Assembly: GCF_026344005.1 (NCBI RefSeq)
Contig: NZ_JAPKNH010000004.1
Location: 186,001 to 250,000, forward strand
Direction of reading: 5' to 3'
DNA: 64,000 nt
DNA from: Kaistia terrae
GTDB taxonomy: Bacteria; Pseudomonadota; Alphaproteobacteria; Rhizobiales; Kaistiaceae
A program made the position numbers and the translations under genes. This document shows, piece after piece, positions 1 to 8,358 of this stretch (positions within the stretch are counted from its first letter, which is position 1; each line of letters starts with the position of its first letter). Below the pieces are notes generated by a model. That model had not been told where the DNA came from. It did no database searches and saw only the letters and a list, made by a program, of their open reading frames with translations.

Positions 1-320
1 ACACTGGCGAGGCCCGCGCGCTTGGCGAAGCGGACAACCTGCCGGAAATCTGCCTCGTTGCGCTCGCGATTGCGGGGATCGGCCAGGTTCCGGTCCGACA
101 GCGAGCCGCCGAACAGATGATAGAGATTGGGCAGCGCGACGCCGAGCTGAAGCACGCGGTCGGCGGTGCCGTCTGGGTCGGCGATCAGCGCCTCGCGGTC
201 GAGGCCGGGCTTGTAGAAATAGCCAAGATCGAGCGCGCCGATGCCGAGGACGCGGGAGAGCCCCGCCGCCTCGTCCAGCGTCAGGCTGCGCAGCGACCAG
301 GAAGCGAGCGACAGCTTCAT
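1..320 (-). CDS. Sugar phosphate isomerase/epimerase-like TIM-barrel protein (partial, 3' end outside window)
   Basis: The reverse strand from position 320 is open to the window edge and gives the first 106 residues, beginning MKLSLASWSLRSL, with ALDLGYFYKPG and LPNLYHLFGG further on. This is the usual start of xylose-isomerase-like TIM-barrel proteins (sugar phosphate isomerase/epimerase, AP-endonuclease 2 superfamily), cytosolic enzymes that often partner Gfo/Idh dehydrogenases in inositol or sugar catabolism. It begins 5 bp after the stop of the Gfo/Idh gene, so it is the last visible gene of the leftward sugar ABC operon. The metal ligands lie in the missing part, so the reaction is unknown. 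Confidence 0.72.
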   Translation of the reverse strand, partial: MKLSLASWSLRSLTLDEAAGLSRVLGIGALDLGYFYKPGLDREALIADPDGTADRVLQLGVALPNLYHLFGGSLSDRNLADPRNRERNEADFRQVVRFAKRAGLAS

Positions 321-325
321 GGGGT

Positions 326-1369
326 TCAGACCTTTTCCATCCGGCCGCTTTCGGCCGAACGGTAGAGCGCGTCGAGCACTTCGACGGCGCGCATGCCGAC
401 CGTACCGGGCGAGGCGTTCGGCGGATTGAGGCCACGGCAGATGTCGACCAGCAGATTGACCGGCTCGACGCAGCTATAGGCGCCGGCGCCGGGCTCGATC
501 GTGACGAATTCATCGGTGCCGTCACGGCGGCTTACTTCCAGCCGCTCGCGTTCGATGTCGAGCAGCAGCATGCCTTCCGAGCCGAAGATGCGCAGGTCGA
601 TCTGGAAACCGCGATGTTTGGGAACCGTCGAGGCGCCGGAAAGGGAGGCGGTCGCGCCATTGGCGAAGCGGACGACCGCGGCGTCGTAATAATCGACGCC
701 GGCCGGCGAGCGGCCGACCATGGCGAAGACCTCTTCCGGCGCAATGTCGGCGATCTTGAACAGAAGACCGAGCGCATGCACCAGCTGGCCCCAGCCATAA
801 CCGCCGGCGCGCTGCGGGTCGGCCCAGGTCGAGGCCGGCGGGCGGAACATCGCCCCTTCGGTTTCCTTCATCGGCTGGCCGGCCATCAGGTCGCCCAGCG
901 CCGAGGCCATCTGCAGCACGACATGCTCGACCTTGCCGATCTTGCCGGCGGCGACCAGCTCGGCGGCGCGCTCGCTGAACGGCTTGAAATTCCAGCCATA
1001 GGGAACGACGACTTCACGGCCAAAGGCTGCGGCTTCCGTGACAATGTCGCGCGCGTCGGCGGCGTTGGTGGCGAGCGGCTTCTCGACCAGCACATGGCAG
1101 CCGGCGCGGATCGCGGCGATCGCATGCTCATGGTGCAGCACATGCGGCGAGGCAATGATCACACCGTCGAGTTCGACCTCGCGCAGCATGTCGCGATAGT
1201 CCTCGAACCCACGCGGAATATCGAATTTCGCCTGGATCTGCGCCAGTTCTGTCTGGCCGAGCCGGTTGACGGCGACCAGCTCGCAGTCCGGGTTCGCCTT
1301 CAGGATCGGGATGTGGTTTTCGACCGCCCACCAGCCAGCCCCGATGATGCCTATCCTGGCGCGCTTCAT
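326..1369 (-). CDS. Gfo/Idh/MocA family NAD(P)-dependent oxidoreductase
   Basis: This is a 347-residue cytosolic dehydrogenase. The N-terminal Rossmann domain has GIIGAGWWA at residues 8-16, and the family EKP motif lies near residues 95-97 within HVLVEKPLATN. A C-terminal alpha/beta domain follows, with GGYGWGQLVHALG near residue 190, where the family's catalytic histidine usually lies. Family members oxidise or reduce sugar or polyol hydroxyls. It sits 13 bp after the GntR gene and 5 bp before the TIM-barrel isomerase gene, so it probably oxidises the sugar brought in by the neighbouring importer. The substrate cannot be read from the sequence. Confidence 0.88.
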   Translation of the reverse strand: MKRARIGIIGAGWWAVENHIPILKANPDCELVAVNRLGQTELAQIQAKFDIPRGFEDYRDMLREVELDGVIIASPHVLHHEHAIAAIRAGCHVLVEKPLATNAADARDIVTEAAAFGREVVVPYGWNFKPFSERAAELVAAGKIGKVEHVVLQMASALGDLMAGQPMKETEGAMFRPPASTWADPQRAGGYGWGQLVHALGLLFKIADIAPEEVFAMVGRSPAGVDYYDAAVVRFANGATASLSGASTVPKHRGFQIDLRIFGSEGMLLLDIERERLEVSRRDGTDEFVTIEPGAGAYSCVEPVNLLVDICRGLNPPNASPGTVGMRAVEVLDALYRSAESGRMEKV

Positions 1370-1382
1370 GAGTTTCGTTCCA

Positions 1383-2105
1383 TTAGGGAGTGATATCCAT
1401 GGCGTTGACCGTAGAGAGGTGCACGTTGGTCATGTGCTGGACCATCGCCGCCTCGGCGGCGTCGGGATCGCGCGCTTCGAGGGCGGCGACGATCAGTTCG
1501 TGATCCTTGAAGGATTGACCGAGCACGCCCGGATTTTCGGCGGCGATGCGGCGGTATTCCATGCCGAGGATGTAGAGCGACGTCGAGACGCGCACGAGGA
1601 ACGGGTTGCCGGTCGCATCCGACAGGACGCGGTGGAACTCGACGTCGGAAACGCGGAAGCCGATGGGATCGTTGATCAATCCGCGCTGGACGAGAAGCAT
1701 GTTCTTCATCCGCGTCAGGTCTTCGGCCGTGATGCGCTCGGCCGCCATGCGCCCGATGCCGCCGTCGATCAGCTTTCGTGACTCGTAGAGCGCGTTGACG
1801 TTGTGCTCGTTGAGCGTGATCAGCAATTGCAGGGGCCCAAGCAGATCCGAGGCTTCGAGCGACGACACATAGATGCCGCCGCCCTGCCGGACCTTGAGCA
1901 CGCCAAGGATCTGCAGGCCGCGCAGGGCCTCGCGGACGCTCGGCCGGCTCACCTGCATGGCGGCAGCCAGCTCGCGTTCGGGCGGAAGCTGGTCGCCCGG
2001 CCGAAGGTTCTTCGTCCGCACCAGGTCGAGCAGCTTCTTGGCGACCTGTTCGGCTACCGAGCTGCGCTCGATCGGTTCGAAATCGCCTGCGCCCATCTCC
2101 GCCAT
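1383..2105 (-). CDS. FadR-subfamily GntR transcriptional regulator (FCD domain)
   Basis: This 240-residue regulator has an N-terminal winged helix at about residues 15-82, containing the GntR signature LPPERELAAAMQVSRPSVREAL. A helical FCD effector domain follows at about 95-225, with acid and histidine positions (DVEFHRVL, KDHELIV, VQHMTNVH) that usually hold a metal and a carboxylate ligand. It lies between the permease and dehydrogenase genes of the leftward sugar operon, one base from the permease stop. Two FadR-type palindromes (5933-5949 and 6005-6021) lie upstream of this operon, so it is probably a local autoregulated repressor that responds to a sugar acid. The ligand is inferred only from the family. 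Confidence 0.9.
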   Translation of the reverse strand: MAEMGAGDFEPIERSSVAEQVAKKLLDLVRTKNLRPGDQLPPERELAAAMQVSRPSVREALRGLQILGVLKVRQGGGIYVSSLEASDLLGPLQLLITLNEHNVNALYESRKLIDGGIGRMAAERITAEDLTRMKNMLLVQRGLINDPIGFRVSDVEFHRVLSDATGNPFLVRVSTSLYILGMEYRRIAAENPGVLGQSFKDHELIVAALEARDPDAAEAAMVQHMTNVHLSTVNAMDITP

Positions 2106-2106
2106 C

Positions 2107-3102
2107 TTATTCGCCTAGCGCGCGGGTTCGGATCTGGTCGAGGCTGACGGCGAGCATCAACACGACGCCGCGCGTCACGTCCTGCCAGAAGCTGGAAACA
2201 TTGAGCAAAGTCAGGCCGTTATTGAGCGTGCCGAGGATCAGCACGGCAAGCAGCGTGCCCCAGACGCTGCCGCGTCCGCCGTTCAGGCTGGTGCCGCCGA
2301 GGATGATCGCGGCGATGACGGTGAGGAGCTGCGAGCCGGCGGCGGTAGGTCCCGCCGCGCCCAGCATGGCGCCGAGGATGGTGCCGGCGATGGCGCCGGA
2401 GATGGCCGAGATCACATAGAGGGTGATGACCGTCTTCTCGAGCGGGATGCCGATCAGGCGCGAAGCCTCGGCATTGCCGCCGGCGGCATAGATGTAGCGA
2501 CCGAAGCGCATCTTCGTCATGACGATCCAGAGACCGACGAAGGTCACCATCATGATGATGAACGGGATCGGGATGCCGATGACGCGGCCCGAGCCGACCC
2601 AGTTGAAGCCCGGAACCATCAGCGGCCGGGTCAGGCCGCCGGTCAGCACCAGGGCGATGCCGGAGATGATGCTCATCATGCCGAGCGTCACGATCAGCGG
2701 GTTCAGGCGTAAACGGGTTGTAAACAATCCGTTAACCACGCCGATGGCGGCGGCAACCACGATCGCCAGCAGCACGCCGATCCAGATCGGGAAGCCCATG
2801 CCGTACAGCATCGAGATGACGACGCCGGTCAGGCCGGCGATCGCCGCGACCGAGAGATCCAACCCGCCGGCGATGATCAGCGGCGTGCCGGCAGCGGCCA
2901 TCAGGCCGATATAGGCGACGTTGCCGCCGATATTCAGCATGTTGCGGAGCGTCAGGAAATAGGGCGACAGGACGGAGAAGACCGCGATCAGGATCAGGTA
3001 GAATATCCCGAGCATGGCGACGCCTGACCAGGGCTTGCCGAACAGGGAGAGCATCTGTTCCCTGGCGCCACTGGGGGTGTGTGTTTCGATGGATTGGGCC
3101 AT
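2107..3102 (-). CDS. Ribose-type sugar ABC transporter permease
   Basis: This 331-residue membrane protein of the RbsC/XylH family (BPD_transp_2) has 8-10 hydrophobic segments. It carries the family loop GGLDLSVAAIAGLTGV near residue 80 and NGRGSVWGTLLAV near residue 275, with GGTSLNGG just before the latter. It forms the inner-membrane channel of a carbohydrate ABC importer. The gene follows the double ATPase by 11 bp and precedes the GntR regulator by 1 bp. Only one permease gene is present, as expected for this family, in which the channel is a homodimer. Confidence 0.92.
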   Translation of the reverse strand: MAQSIETHTPSGAREQMLSLFGKPWSGVAMLGIFYLILIAVFSVLSPYFLTLRNMLNIGGNVAYIGLMAAAGTPLIIAGGLDLSVAAIAGLTGVVISMLYGMGFPIWIGVLLAIVVAAAIGVVNGLFTTRLRLNPLIVTLGMMSIISGIALVLTGGLTRPLMVPGFNWVGSGRVIGIPIPFIIMMVTFVGLWIVMTKMRFGRYIYAAGGNAEASRLIGIPLEKTVITLYVISAISGAIAGTILGAMLGAAGPTAAGSQLLTVIAAIILGGTSLNGGRGSVWGTLLAVLILGTLNNGLTLLNVSSFWQDVTRGVVLMLAVSLDQIRTRALGE

Positions 3103-3113
3103 GGGATGGGTCC

Positions 3114-4640
3114 TTACGGGGCCTGGAAGGCAGGATCGTTGCCGGTGGCGGCCATGAGTTCGGCGGGCTTGGCGCCGCGTTCGAAGTGTCCGACGATGCG
3201 GCCGCGATCGAGTACAAGCGAACGGTCGCTGATGCCGGCGACTTCCTCGACATCGGAGGAGAGGATCAGCACGGCATAGCCCCGGTTCGCGAGCTCGCGC
3301 AGCTTGCCGTAGATCTCGCGCCGGGCGCCGACATCGACGCCGCGGGTCGGTTCTTCGAGGATCAGCAGCTTGACGCCCTCGACCAGCCAGCGGGCGATGC
3401 AGACCTTCTGCTGGTTGCCGCCGGAAAGAGTGCGGATCTTCTGCTCGGGGCCGCGCGTGCGGATGCCGAGTTCGCCGATCCAGCGGATGGCGTGCTGGGC
3501 CTCTTCGGCCTGCGACATGAACAGGCCGCGCTCGAAGCGTTCCTCGAAGGGGAGGGCGATGTTCTCGCGCACGGTCAAGTCGGCGATGATGCCTTCCTTC
3601 TTGCGCTCGGCGGCGACGAAGCCGATGCCGGCGAGCTTGCCGTTGCGGGCGCTCATCGGCCGGTAGCTCTGGCCACCGAGGCGGACTTCGGCCGTCTTCA
3701 GGGGGCCGAGTGCGCCATAAAGTGCGCGGCCGAGCACTTCGACGCCGGAACCGACGAGCCCGAAAATGCCGAGGATTTCGTTCTGGTGCAGGCTGAAGGC
3801 GACGTCCTCGAGCTTGCGCGGGATGGTGAGCTTCTCGACGTTGAGGATCTCGGCGCCGGCGACGCCGGGCGTGCCGACGTCGTAGAGGTCATCGACCGTA
3901 TTGCCGAGCATGGCGGCCAGTACTTCGGCGCGCTTGGTGTCGGCAGTGATGAAGGTGCCGGCATTGCGGCCGTCGCGCAGCACGACGATGCGGTCGGAGA
4001 TCTCGAACACCTCGGAAAGGTAGTGCGAGATATAGATGACGGAGACCTTGTTCTCCTTCAGGCGGCGGATGATCTTGAAGATCATCTTCGCTTCCTGCTC
4101 GGTCAGCGCCGCCGTCGGCTCGTCCATGACGAGAATGCGCGCCTTGCCGGCCAGGGCTCTTGCGATCTCGACGATGCGCTGCTCGGCAACCGAAAGCCGC
4201 TTCACCAGCATGTCGGGCAGGATGTTGGCGAAGCCCAACTGGTCGAGCAGTTCGCGCGAGCGGATGCGCATCGCGTCCTTGTCGACCTGCTTGATGCCGA
4301 ACTTGCGCTTTAGCGGCATGTCGCCGAGGAAGATGTTCTCCGCCACCGTCATATCCGGCATGACGGAGATTTCCTGTGGCAGCAGTTTTACGCCCGAGGC
4401 GACGGCCGCGGCCGGATCCTTGAAATCGACCGCTTCGCCATCGACCTGGATCGTGCCGCCGTCGCGATTGTAGAGGCCGGTCAGGATCTTCATCAGCGTC
4501 GACTTGCCGGCGCCGTTCGAGCCGAGCAGGGCGACGACTTCGCCGGGGTCGACGGTCAGGTCGACATCCGTAAGCACGGGCACGCGTCCGAAGGACTTGC
4601 CGATGCCGTGCATGCCGAGGCGGGGAGCGGTGGTCGCCAT
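3114..4640 (-). CDS. Ribose-type sugar ABC transporter ATP-binding protein (two ATPase domains)
   Basis: This 508-residue protein has tandem ATPase domains like RbsA/XylG/MglA. The first has Walker A GSNGAGKS at residues 40-47, signature LSVAEQRIVEIARAL and Walker B ILVMDEPTAAL. The second has a degenerate P-loop region (ILGIFGLVGSGVEVLGRAL), a clear signature LSGGNQQKVCIARWL and Walker B LLILEEPTRGVD. That asymmetry is normal for the family. It powers the importer formed with the adjacent permease and binding protein. The start at 4640 gives an N-terminus of standard length. It is the second gene of the leftward operon. Confidence 0.94.
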   Translation of the reverse strand: MATTAPRLGMHGIGKSFGRVPVLTDVDLTVDPGEVVALLGSNGAGKSTLMKILTGLYNRDGGTIQVDGEAVDFKDPAAAVASGVKLLPQEISVMPDMTVAENIFLGDMPLKRKFGIKQVDKDAMRIRSRELLDQLGFANILPDMLVKRLSVAEQRIVEIARALAGKARILVMDEPTAALTEQEAKMIFKIIRRLKENKVSVIYISHYLSEVFEISDRIVVLRDGRNAGTFITADTKRAEVLAAMLGNTVDDLYDVGTPGVAGAEILNVEKLTIPRKLEDVAFSLHQNEILGIFGLVGSGVEVLGRALYGALGPLKTAEVRLGGQSYRPMSARNGKLAGIGFVAAERKKEGIIADLTVRENIALPFEERFERGLFMSQAEEAQHAIRWIGELGIRTRGPEQKIRTLSGGNQQKVCIARWLVEGVKLLILEEPTRGVDVGARREIYGKLRELANRGYAVLILSSDVEEVAGISDRSLVLDRGRIVGHFERGAKPAELMAATGNDPAFQAP

Positions 4641-4701
4641 GCGGCCCTTCCTGGAATGTTGAGAAAACGGCGGACGCCGGAGCGCCCGCCGAAAGATCCG
4701 A

Positions 4702-5901
4702 TCAGTTGGTCGGGATCAGGTTCTGGTAGTCGGCGAGATCCGGCAGCGTGCGGATCTCGGCCAGGTGCTTTTCGAAAGCTTCCTGCGGGAAGGTGAACTG
4801 GATCGGGTCCTTGCCCTTGGCGCAGGCGAACTTGTCGTAGAACGTGCAGACATTGTCCTTGGTGACCATGACGTGGTTGACCAGGACCGTGTCCGGCACT
4901 TCCTTGCCGGCCAGCTGCATCAGCGCCAGCGGAATGAGATAATTGCCGTAGCGCTCGGGGAAGTAGCCGACCGACGACACGAAGGCGGGCTCGTCCGCCA
5001 TGGTCTGGATTTCGTCGGCGCCCATGCCGACGACGATCAGGTCTGCCTCGCGGCCGGCCTGCTTGACGGCGCGGAGCATGCCGGTCGCCGCCTGGTCGTT
5101 GATCGCCGTCACCATGATCGGCGCGCCCTCGGGAATGCGCCCGATGACGTTGTTCATCTGGGTGAAGCTCTCTTCGAGCGTGTTCTTGGTGTCGATCTTG
5201 ATGATGTGATCGTCCGCGAAGCCCTCGACGGCGGCCTTGAAGCCGGCGACCTGGCCGCCGGTGCGCATGGCCGGGATTGCGCCCGACTGCGGCAGTTCAC
5301 CGACGACGAAGAAGCCTTCCTTGACCTTGTCGGCGCCGAACTTGGCAATCGCCGCCTGGCCGAGATAGGCACCGCCCATGAAGCCGGAGCGGGGATTGTT
5401 GGCGCCGAAGAAGGTCGCGCCCGGCATCGGGATGTCGATCGCCACCACCTTGGTGTTGGCCTCGTTCATCTGCTGCATGATGGTGGCGCCGAAATTGGCG
5501 TCGGTCTGGAATTCGGTGACGTGATCGACCTGGCGCTGCAGGAAGCTCTGCGCGTTGGCGAGAGCGGTCGCGCCGTCGAGACGGTTGTCCGTGATCTGCA
5601 GGTCGACGCCGGCTGCCTTGGCGTTTTCGACCATGCCGTTCTCAACCTTCAGGCAGAACGACACGTCGCGCTGCAGGTTGGCGAAGCCGAGAACGAGGTT
5701 CTTGCCGTTGTTGGGCTTATGGGCCGCGGTGGCATCGGCCACCATGGCCTTGAGCTGGTCGGCGCTGAGCATGGCGCCGTCGAATTTCGCCGGGTCGAAG
5801 CCGTGGAAATCCTCGGCATAAGCCGCGCTGCCGAGCAGAAGCGACATGACCGCGAAGCTGGCGACGCGGCGCATGGAATGGAACGGAGTCCGAGCGTGCA
5901 T
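4702..5901 (-). CDS. Sugar ABC transporter periplasmic substrate-binding protein (PBP1/ribose type)
   Basis: I start this protein at 5901 (399 residues) and not at the longer in-frame Met at 6081. A strong ribosome binding site (GGGAGGAG) lies just upstream of 5901, and the signal peptide MHARTPFHSMRRVASFAVMSLLLGSAAYA then falls at the N-terminus. The longer version would also run through both operators. The mature part shows periplasmic-binding-protein type 4 traits: LVLGFANLQRDVSFCLKVENG, QVDHVTEFQTDANFG, VVAIDIPMPGATFFGANN and TAINDQAATGMLRAV. It binds a sugar or polyol in the periplasm. It is the first gene of the leftward operon, which suits its need for high expression. Confidence 0.92.
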   Translation of the reverse strand: MHARTPFHSMRRVASFAVMSLLLGSAAYAEDFHGFDPAKFDGAMLSADQLKAMVADATAAHKPNNGKNLVLGFANLQRDVSFCLKVENGMVENAKAAGVDLQITDNRLDGATALANAQSFLQRQVDHVTEFQTDANFGATIMQQMNEANTKVVAIDIPMPGATFFGANNPRSGFMGGAYLGQAAIAKFGADKVKEGFFVVGELPQSGAIPAMRTGGQVAGFKAAVEGFADDHIIKIDTKNTLEESFTQMNNVIGRIPEGAPIMVTAINDQAATGMLRAVKQAGREADLIVVGMGADEIQTMADEPAFVSSVGYFPERYGNYLIPLALMQLAGKEVPDTVLVNHVMVTKDNVCTFYDKFACAKGKDPIQFTFPQEAFEKHLAEIRTLPDLADYQNLIPTN

Positions 5902-5932
5902 GGAAAAGTCTCCTCCCTCAAAGAGCATTTTG

Positions 5933-5949
5933 AATTGGTAAGGCCAATT
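5933..5949. promoter_or_regulatory. Putative FadR-type GntR operator, copy 1
   Basis: The 17-bp sequence AATTGGTAAGGCCAATT is a palindrome with arms AATTGG and CCAATT around a 5-bp spacer. It matches the general TTGGT-N-ACCAA plan of FadR-subfamily operators such as those of PdhR and LldR. It lies 32 bp upstream of the binding-protein start. The regulator at 1383-2105 in the same operon is the obvious candidate ligand. Confidence 0.65.
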
Positions 5950-6004
5950 TCTTGGCGGCAAAACTGGCACGACATTTCGGATGACGCAAGGGTCAGTTTG
6001 CAAT

Positions 6005-6021
6005 AATTGGCCTGACCAATT
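6005..6021. promoter_or_regulatory. Putative FadR-type GntR operator, copy 2
   Basis: AATTGGCCTGACCAATT has the same 6-5-6 palindromic plan as the copy at 5933-5949, and read on the other strand it differs from that copy at a single spacer base. The centres are 72 bp apart, about seven helical turns, so dimers bound at both would face the same side of the DNA. It lies 81 bp upstream of the dehydratase start on the other strand, placing both divergent operons under one regulator. Confidence 0.65.
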
Positions 6022-6101
6022 CGATTGACGACCTCCCGGTTTTGAATCTAGCCTTGCTGCAAACGACCGCGCGGCAAGCACGGTCAGAGGGAGGAAACTG
6101 C

Positions 6102-7223
6102 ATGCGTCTCGGCGGAGCTGAGTGCTTTGTGCTGCGTTGGCCGGAGCCGAATGATTTCAACCACGACCGGATGACGCTGCTGGTCCGGGTCGATACGGCC
6201 GAGGGCATTTCCGGCTGGGGCGAGGCGATCGCCATGTGGCCGGAGGCGCTGCGCGCCACTGAAACCATCATCCGTGACGGCCTGCTTCCGGTGCTGGCCG
6301 AGCGCGATCTCGGCGATGTCGAAGGCTGCTGGCAGGCGATGAAAAATCATTGCTGGTGGTATGGCGAGGGTGGCATTGCGTCGATGGCGATCTCGGCGCT
6401 CGACATGGCGCTCTGGGACATCAAGGCGAAGGACGCCGGCAAGCCGCTGGTCGAGCTGTTTGGCGCGCATCACCAATCCTTGCCGGTCTGCGCCAGCCTG
6501 CATGTGAACCAGGCGACGATCGAGGACAGTGTTCGCGAGATAGCGGGCCACATCGCCGGCGGCTTCCGTTCGACCAAGCTTGGCCTTGGAAAACGCGGGC
6601 TTTCGAAGGCCGGCCGCGATCCCGATTACGACGTGGCGCTGGTCGCGGCGCTGCGCGAGGCGATCGGGCCGGAGGCCGGCATCATGGTCGATGCCGGCAA
6701 CGGCACGAAATGGGATCTCGACACCGCCATCCGCACTGTGAAGCGCATGGAAGAGTCTGGCATCGCCTGGATCGAGGAACCTTTCCTGCCCAGCCGGGTG
6801 GCCGATCATGTCGCGCTGAAGGCGGCGATCTCGACGCCGGTCGCGGTCGGCGAGCGCGAATTCACGGTCGCCGGCTATCAGCGCTGGCTCGATACCGGCG
6901 CTGCCGATGTGCTCGGTCTTGATCCCGCTCGCATCGAAGGTGTCACCGGCTTCCGCAAGGCGGCTGCGGTGATCGAGGCGGCCGGCAAGACGGTCAACGC
7001 GCATGCCTGGAGCACGGCGGTGCTGACCGGCGCAAGCCTGCATCTGTCGCTGGCCTCGAAGGCAGCCGAGCTTTTCGAGCTGAAGCCACTGGTCGGGCCG
7101 ATGCAGTTCGAGCTGATCGACGAGCCTTTCTGGCATGAGAACGGCCTGATTTCCGCCCCAAGCCGCCCCGGCCACGGCGCCGAGCCGCGCGCCGATGTGC
7201 TGGCCAAGTATCGCGTGAATTGA
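6102..7223 (+). CDS. Mandelate racemase/muconate lactonizing enzyme (enolase superfamily) sugar-acid dehydratase or cycloisomerase
   Basis: The start at 6102 has GAGGGAGGAAACTGC directly upstream and gives 373 residues. The N-terminal capping domain is followed by a TIM barrel with the expected metal ligands: D in MVDAGNG, E in WIEEPF and E in VGERE. A KLGLGK strand carries the likely acid/base lysine region, and H in NAHAWST is the likely second base. This pattern fits sugar-acid dehydratases and lactone cycloisomerases. The gene is divergent from the sugar ABC operon across the operator pair, so it probably acts on the same sugar acid. The exact substrate (for example galactarate, galactonate or a lactone) is not resolvable here. 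Confidence 0.85.
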   Translation: MRLGGAECFVLRWPEPNDFNHDRMTLLVRVDTAEGISGWGEAIAMWPEALRATETIIRDGLLPVLAERDLGDVEGCWQAMKNHCWWYGEGGIASMAISALDMALWDIKAKDAGKPLVELFGAHHQSLPVCASLHVNQATIEDSVREIAGHIAGGFRSTKLGLGKRGLSKAGRDPDYDVALVAALREAIGPEAGIMVDAGNGTKWDLDTAIRTVKRMEESGIAWIEEPFLPSRVADHVALKAAISTPVAVGEREFTVAGYQRWLDTGAADVLGLDPARIEGVTGFRKAAAVIEAAGKTVNAHAWSTAVLTGASLHLSLASKAAELFELKPLVGPMQFELIDEPFWHENGLISAPSRPGHGAEPRADVLAKYRVN

Positions 7224-7246
7224 GGCGGGTGGCGGAATGGCGAAGT

Positions 7247-7363
7247 CCCTCACCCCAACCCTCTCCCGCGAGCGGGAAAGGGGGCAGGTCGAGCCGGTCT
7301 CGATGCCTCCGCCACGCCGCCCGAGAAGCCCTCGCCCGCTTGCGGGAGAGGGTTGGGTGAGGG
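7247..7363. repeat. Paired inverted repeat (CTCTCCC family)
   Basis: The arms at 7247-7276 and 7335-7363 are near-complementary and centre on CAACCCTCTCCCGC against GCGGGAGAGGGTTG. The spacer of about 58 bp shows no coding signal. It is one of several palindromic intergenic repeats in the window and lies right after the dehydratase stop. Confidence 0.7.
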
Positions 7364-7415
7364 GCTTGCTTGAGCTTTCTCCATGGGAAGGACTGAGGCG
7401 CGGTCGCCAAAACTC

Positions 7416-7514
7416 CGTCATCCCTGCGAAAGCAGGGATCCATTCAGCAGAAGCCTCGCCGAAATCACTTCCGGTGTCGCGGCGGTATGGATCCCTGCTT
7501 TCGCAGGGATGACG
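7416..7514. repeat. Paired inverted repeat (GTCATCCCTGC family)
   Basis: The arms at 7416-7443 and 7487-7514 are perfect or near-perfect complements (CGTCATCCCTGCGAAAGC against GCTTTCGCAGGGATGACG). Each arm also holds a small internal palindrome CCCTGCGAAAGCAGGG. A related element lies at 56735-56837. No ORF of any merit covers the 7224-7675 interval, which is otherwise empty up to the hydrolase start. Confidence 0.75.
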
Positions 7515-7675
7515 GCGAGGGTGGGGATACGGCGGAGGCAGGGCTGAGGCATCAACCCAGGCCCGGCCTCGAAGTCCGGTCCGGGTCCTCGGCGAGATGA
7601 TTTGGGTTGTCGCGGCGCGCCGTCATTCGCAACTGCGCGAAGTTTCTGCGGTCAGACGTGAGGGGGAGAATTGAG

Positions 7676-8344
7676 ATGGCTCGTGCCGAGGAAAGCCCGA
7701 TGAAAGCCGTGATGGTCTATGGCGATTCCAATAGCTGGGGCGCGGAGCCGCAGCCGGAGCGTGGCGTCGGCGGCCGGTTTGCGCCGGATGTGCGCTGGCC
7801 CGGCGTGCTGCAGCAGAAGCTTGGCGATGGCGTGCAGGTGATCGCCGAGGGCCTGAACGGCCGCACCACCTGCGTCGATGATCCCGTCGAGGGGCATCAC
7901 AAGAATGGCGCGCGCTTCCTGCAGGTGGCGATCGAGACGCACATGCCGCTCGACCTCGTCATTATCAAGCTCGGCACCAACGATCTGAAGGCGCGGCTTT
8001 CGATGCAGGCGGGCGACATCGCCGATGGCGCGGTCCGGCTTGCCGACATCGTGCTCGGTTCGGCCACGGGCCCGCAGGGCAGGGCGCCCAAGGTACTGCT
8101 GGTCGTCCCCGCGCCGATCTCGAAGCTCGGCTGGCTGACGGAGATGTTCGAGGGCGGCACGGAAAAATCGCTGAAGCTCGCCGCCGAATTTTCGCGTGCA
8201 ACAAAGGGGCGAAGCATTGCGGTGTTCGATGCCGGCACGGTGATCGCCTCCAGCGAGATCGACGGCATTCATCTGGATGCCGAAGCGCATCGCACGCTCG
8301 GCGAGGCGCTGGCCGCCCGCGTTCAAGAAATCCTGGCCGATTGA
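7676..8344 (+). CDS. SGNH/GDSL-family hydrolase (arylesterase-like)
   Basis: The start at 7676 is preceded by AGGGGGAG at good spacing and gives 222 residues. The longer in-frame start at 7607 lacks a ribosome binding site. All SGNH blocks are visible: block I GDSNSWG (nucleophile Ser) near residue 15, LNGRTTCVDDP, block III GTNDLK (Asn) and block V DGIHLDAEAH (Asp and His). There is no signal peptide, so it is probably cytosolic and removes acyl groups from a small molecule. It ends 14 bp before the isomerase-like gene, suggesting one rightward transcript with the dehydratase locus and a deacylation step in the same pathway. Confidence 0.85.
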   Translation: MARAEESPMKAVMVYGDSNSWGAEPQPERGVGGRFAPDVRWPGVLQQKLGDGVQVIAEGLNGRTTCVDDPVEGHHKNGARFLQVAIETHMPLDLVIIKLGTNDLKARLSMQAGDIADGAVRLADIVLGSATGPQGRAPKVLLVVPAPISKLGWLTEMFEGGTEKSLKLAAEFSRATKGRSIAVFDAGTVIASSEIDGIHLDAEAHRTLGEALAARVQEILAD

Positions 8345-8358
8345 GGGGCACGAAAATC

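Noticed and set aside
1376-1386. GTTCCATTA string resembling half of the IclR-type operator
   Set aside because: It lies at the stop of the GntR gene and is the complement of the Gfo/Idh ribosome-binding region (TAATGGAACG). The right half of the palindrome is missing.
3081-4313. Long open frame antisense to the sugar ATPase gene
   Set aside because: It mirrors the codon pattern of the real gene on the other strand, has no recognisable domain and no ribosome binding site. Long antisense frames are expected in GC-rich DNA.
7416-7514. Inverted repeats considered as insertion-sequence ends
   Set aside because: The space between the arms is too short for a transposase, no target-site duplication is evident, and similar pairs recur between other genes.
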